Assembly (NCBI GenBank): GCA_910585665.1
Contig: CAJUFI010000098.1
Location: forward strand, 1 to 8,562
Source of the DNA: an uncultured Acetatifactor sp.
Lineage (GTDB): Bacteria > Bacillota > Clostridia > Lachnospirales > Lachnospiraceae
Direction: 5' to 3'
DNA length: 8,562 bases
Below, one piece after another: positions 7,166 to 8,562 of this stretch (positions are counted from its first letter, which is position 1; every line of letters starts with the position of its first letter). A program made the position numbers and the translations under genes. Under the pieces are notes generated by a model. It did not search any database. It was given only the letters and a program-made list of their open reading frames with translations, and had not been told where the DNA came from.

Positions 7166-7299
7166 GGGATGGCGTTGGCGACTGGCCGGCGCTTCGTATT
7201 CAGGGGATGTTTGGCTTTTGCAGGATTATGCCGGAGGCCGCGGAAATTTGCCGTATGCCCCGATTTGCCGGGGAATCGGCAGCGGCCAGACAGAGTGTC
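7166..7299. other. Gap between kinase stop and terminator; inverted repeats only
   Basis: No gene is supported here. The stretch starts within a 15-base sequence (7164-7178, AGGGGATGGCGTTGG) identical to 93-107. CTGGCCG (7182-7188) is complementary to CGGCCAG (7283-7289), and CCGATT (7260-7265) to AATCGG (7274-7279), so the transcribed tail of the kinase message could fold before the terminator. Confidence 0.5.
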
Positions 7300-7338
7300 A
7301 AAAACCGCACCCTGGCAGAAGGCAAGGGTGCGGCTTTT
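7300..7338. terminator. Two-way terminator between convergent genes
   Basis: CCGCACCCT (7305-7313) pairs with AGGGTGCGG (7325-7333), a perfect GC-rich 9-bp stem with an 11-base loop. On the plus strand CTTTT follows; on the minus strand five T follow (the A-run 7300-7304). The minus-strand version is the stronger and begins 11 bases past the stop of the coiled-coil gene. The plus-strand version ends the kinase message. Confidence 0.88.
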
Positions 7339-7343
7339 GGCGG

Positions 7344-7805
7344 TTAGGCTAATTTCTGGAGTTTTCCGCTATGTTCCATGATGACCTGTTTCATGATTTC
7401 ATTATCGGCCTGGAGCGCTTCGTATCCTTCTACGGAATCCTTGTATCTTTCGTAGGTGGAGAGATAGCAGGCTTCGATAGTGTTCAGTCTTGGCATGATT
7501 TGATTTTCCTGGAACAATTTTATCTGGCGTATTTCGGTCTCAAGATTGGCTTTGACAGACTGTATCTCAGCCTGCAGCTCAGTCCTGACAGACTGTATCT
7601 CAGCCTGCAGCTCGGTTTTGACAGACTGTATTTCAGCCTGCAGCTCGGTTCTGACAGACTGTATTTCGGCCTGCAGCTCGGTTCTGACGTATTGTATTTC
7701 GCTTTTCAAGGTTTGTATTTCATTTTTTATCGGCTGTATTTCTGCTTTCAATTTTACGTCCAACAATTGCGAAATTGCCAGCAGATCATCATTCGTTAAT
7801 GCCAT
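7344..7805 (-). CDS. Coiled-coil protein with 11-residue repeats, function unknown
   Basis: A 153-residue protein with no signal peptide or membrane segment, so probably cytosolic. After a short head (MALTNDDLLAISQLLDVKLK), the chain becomes coiled coil. Five 11-residue units beginning EIQ run from about residue 35 to 89, three of them variants of EIQSV[RK]TELQA, preceded by two 7-residue units. The remainder (about 90-153) is helical-looking with a non-repetitive YLSTYERYKDSVEGYEALQ segment. Hendecad repeats favour a long, parallel, weakly supercoiled bundle, so it probably forms oligomers. I chose the ATG at 7805 because AGGAGGT (plus-strand 7814-7820) lies 8 bases upstream; the longer reading frame to 7865 starts inside the promoter. 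It has its own promoter and terminator, so it looks monocistronic. I do not recognise the family well enough to assign a role. Confidence 0.85.
   Translation of the reverse strand: MALTNDDLLAISQLLDVKLKAEIQPIKNEIQTLKSEIQYVRTELQAEIQSVRTELQAEIQSVKTELQAEIQSVRTELQAEIQSVKANLETEIRQIKLFQENQIMPRLNTIEACYLSTYERYKDSVEGYEALQADNEIMKQVIMEHSGKLQKLA
7554..7685 (-). repeat. Four tandem 33-bp repeats coding the hendecads
   Basis: Units at 7554-7586, 7587-7619, 7620-7652 and 7653-7685 are near-identical, differing at only a few positions each; a decayed fifth begins at 7686. Each unit is exactly 11 codons, so gain or loss of a unit keeps the frame and changes the rod length. There are no spacers, so this is not a CRISPR array. 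The high DNA identity suggests recent expansion or homogenisation. Confidence 0.92.
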
Positions 7806-7836
7806 AATGGTATACCTCCTTTCAAAGACTATGTCC

Positions 7837-7865
7837 ATCATATCACACGGAAGCCGGATTGTCAT
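7837..7865 (-). promoter_or_regulatory. Promoter of the coiled-coil gene
   Basis: On the minus strand, -35 ATGACA (plus 7860-7865, 5 of 6 consensus bases), a 17-base spacer, and -10 TATGAT (plus 7837-7842, 5 of 6) with a TG extension. Transcription would begin near 7830, leaving a short leader that contains the strong ribosome binding site. Confidence 0.78.
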
Positions 7866-7927
7866 CGGATTTTTTCGGGATTTTCCAGATTTCGACAGAA
7901 TTCGCGTCTATGGCACGCTGTCTTGTC

Positions 7928-8338
7928 TCATTTTTTCATTTTTGGGATTCCATAGCAGTCAAGGCCTATGCTCACAGGCATCCCATATCGGGCGGTAGGG
8001 TTAATGCATAAAAGATGGAGCCAATATCCGTGGGGAAGACGTTTGCTCCAGCCATAGTCATCCCACCGGCACAAATCATGGCGCGCAAAGCCGTTGTGTT
8101 CCGCAAATCGTTTCGTCAGCGTCCTGGCGCTCACCGGTCTGGCGGGCGGCGTTTTCTCTGCCTTGTGATAGACTGCCGCCAGCGTTCCTGCGCCTGATTT
8201 GCGCCAGGCATCAAAACGCGGGCGCATATCGTCCAGCCTGCGGGCGATTTCCTTTCGCATTTCCCAGGGAAAGACCACCCGGACATACGGTTTCACCGGC
8301 TTTCCAATCCGCCGCGCAAAACGCTCCGCCACCGCCAA
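7928..8338 (-). CDS. Unrecognised 136-residue basic protein
   Basis: I do not recognise a family. The frame starts at TTG with GGGAGG 7 bases upstream, a good placement for an otherwise weak start codon. Codon third positions are rich in G and C along much of its length, which supports coding. The product is rich in arginine and lysine, with an amphipathic stretch near 24-47 (WEMRKEIARRLDDMRPRF) and an aromatic C-terminal part (RWDDYGWSKRLPHGYWLHLL, about 91-110). No signal peptide, membrane segment or known catalytic motif is seen. The same frame stays open upstream for about 15 codons, and a short ORF in another frame overlaps its start, so it may be the 3' part of a longer, frameshifted gene. 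No promoter of its own and no clear terminator are visible. Confidence 0.5.
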   Translation of the reverse strand: MAVAERFARRIGKPVKPYVRVVFPWEMRKEIARRLDDMRPRFDAWRKSGAGTLAAVYHKAEKTPPARPVSARTLTKRFAEHNGFARHDLCRWDDYGWSKRLPHGYWLHLLCINPTARYGMPVSIGLDCYGIPKMKK

Positions 8339-8433
8339 CTCAGCACCTCCCTCAAAACAGGCGGTATCGCAACAAAAGCATTATCTTTCCGCTTGAAATC
8401 AAAAATAGCATTCAGGAACATCCGCATAGCCAT
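8293..8433 (-). CDS. Short ORF overlapping the start of the 136-residue ORF; possible broken gene 5' part
   Basis: A 46-codon frame with ATG at 8433 (further ATGs at 8427 and 8421), preceded by an AAAGGCGAGG purine stretch. The first 25 or so residues (MRMFLNAIFDFKRKDNAFVA) look protein-like. After the overlap with the next frame the chain becomes tryptophan- and arginine-rich (SWRWRSVLRG) and stops, as expected of out-of-frame reading. It may be the true N-terminus of the downstream ORF separated by a one-base shift near 8350-8365, or a small leader peptide coupled to it, or not coding. Confidence 0.3.
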   Translation of the reverse strand: MAMRMFLNAIFDFKRKDNAFVAIPPVLREVLSWRWRSVLRGGLESR

Positions 8434-8477
8434 AACCTCGCCTTTTGTTCAATCTCTGCCGCGGAATGAATTAGGCC

Positions 8478-8507
8478 TTGACAAACCTACCGATAGTATG
8501 TTAATAT
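8478..8507 (+). promoter_or_regulatory. Rightward promoter with built-in operator
   Basis: A perfect -35 box TTGACA (8478-8483) is followed after 18 bases by TAATAT (8502-8507), a 4-of-6 -10. A start near 8514 would direct transcription out of the window. The first ATG afterwards, at 8539, opens a frame (MVQTGSKI) that runs to the window edge, but its ribosome site is weak; GGAAG at 8551-8555 could instead serve a start just outside. A gene beginning at or beyond the edge is therefore likely, but its exact start is not decided. Confidence 0.6.
8484..8502. promoter_or_regulatory. Palindromic operator between -35 and -10
   Basis: AACnTACnnnnnGTAnGTT is a two-fold symmetric site, with 6 matching bases per arm, that fills the spacer of the rightward promoter. 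Size, symmetry and position are typical of TetR-type repressor operators, which often control their own gene. A repressor bound here would block the polymerase directly. The regulator class is inference. Confidence 0.6.
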
Positions 8508-8562
8508 GAAACCTGTCTTTGGTAGTAAAGACTGAAAAATGGTGCAAACTGGAAGTAAAATC

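Noticed and set aside
7554..7685. CRISPR-like array
   Set aside because: The 33-bp units are contiguous with no spacers and translate as in-frame hendecads.
7546..7998. A plus-strand frame with cysteine-rich repeats
   Set aside because: The repeats are only the complement of the coiled-coil gene's 33-bp units; the minus frame has the promoter, ribosome site and terminator.
8539..8562. Start of a gene (MVQTGSKI) running off the right edge
   Set aside because: Eight codons with a weak ribosome site are not enough to decide the start; a start just outside the window is equally likely, so it is mentioned only under the promoter.

Overview
The window reads as part of a Firmicutes (Clostridia) chromosome, most likely a gut Lachnospiraceae-type bacterium. 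This rests on strong AGGAGG-type ribosome binding sites, sigma-A promoters with extended -10 elements, a YitT-family protein, and a very large hybrid histidine kinase with extracytoplasmic solute-binding domains. The assignment is by family resemblance and overall composition only. No rRNA, tRNA, transposase or CRISPR array was seen.

Layout, left to right. Positions 1-144 are a repeat-rich leader with a 27-base direct repeat and several nested inverted repeats. It leads into a YitT/DUF2179 membrane protein (145-1014, +). A 403-base gap follows, with a strong promoter and a short structured leader ending in a terminator-like hairpin that has a competing alternative hairpin. Next come a methyl-accepting chemotaxis protein (1418-3085, +), a 312-base gap with a perfect 13-bp inverted repeat that encloses a promoter-like -10, and a 1255-residue hybrid sensor kinase (3398-7165, +). 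The kinase has two tandem solute-binding domains, a membrane segment, a PAS-like region, HisKA/HATPase and two receiver domains.

A two-way terminator (7300-7338) separates these from minus-strand genes. The first is a 153-residue coiled-coil protein built on 11-residue repeats (7344-7805, -), with a clear promoter. The second is an unrecognised 136-residue ORF (7928-8338, -), preceded by a short overlapping ORF in another frame, possibly one gene broken by a frameshift. At the right end, a rightward promoter carries a palindromic operator exactly between its -35 and -10 boxes, so a regulated gene probably starts at or just past the window edge.

Functionally, the core is a pair of adjacent membrane sensors. 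The chemoreceptor would report to CheA/CheW encoded elsewhere. The kinase has both receiver domains but no visible HPt domain, so any onward relay needs a separate partner. Each sensor has its own promoter and the two promoters look alike. No response regulator with an output domain lies in the window.
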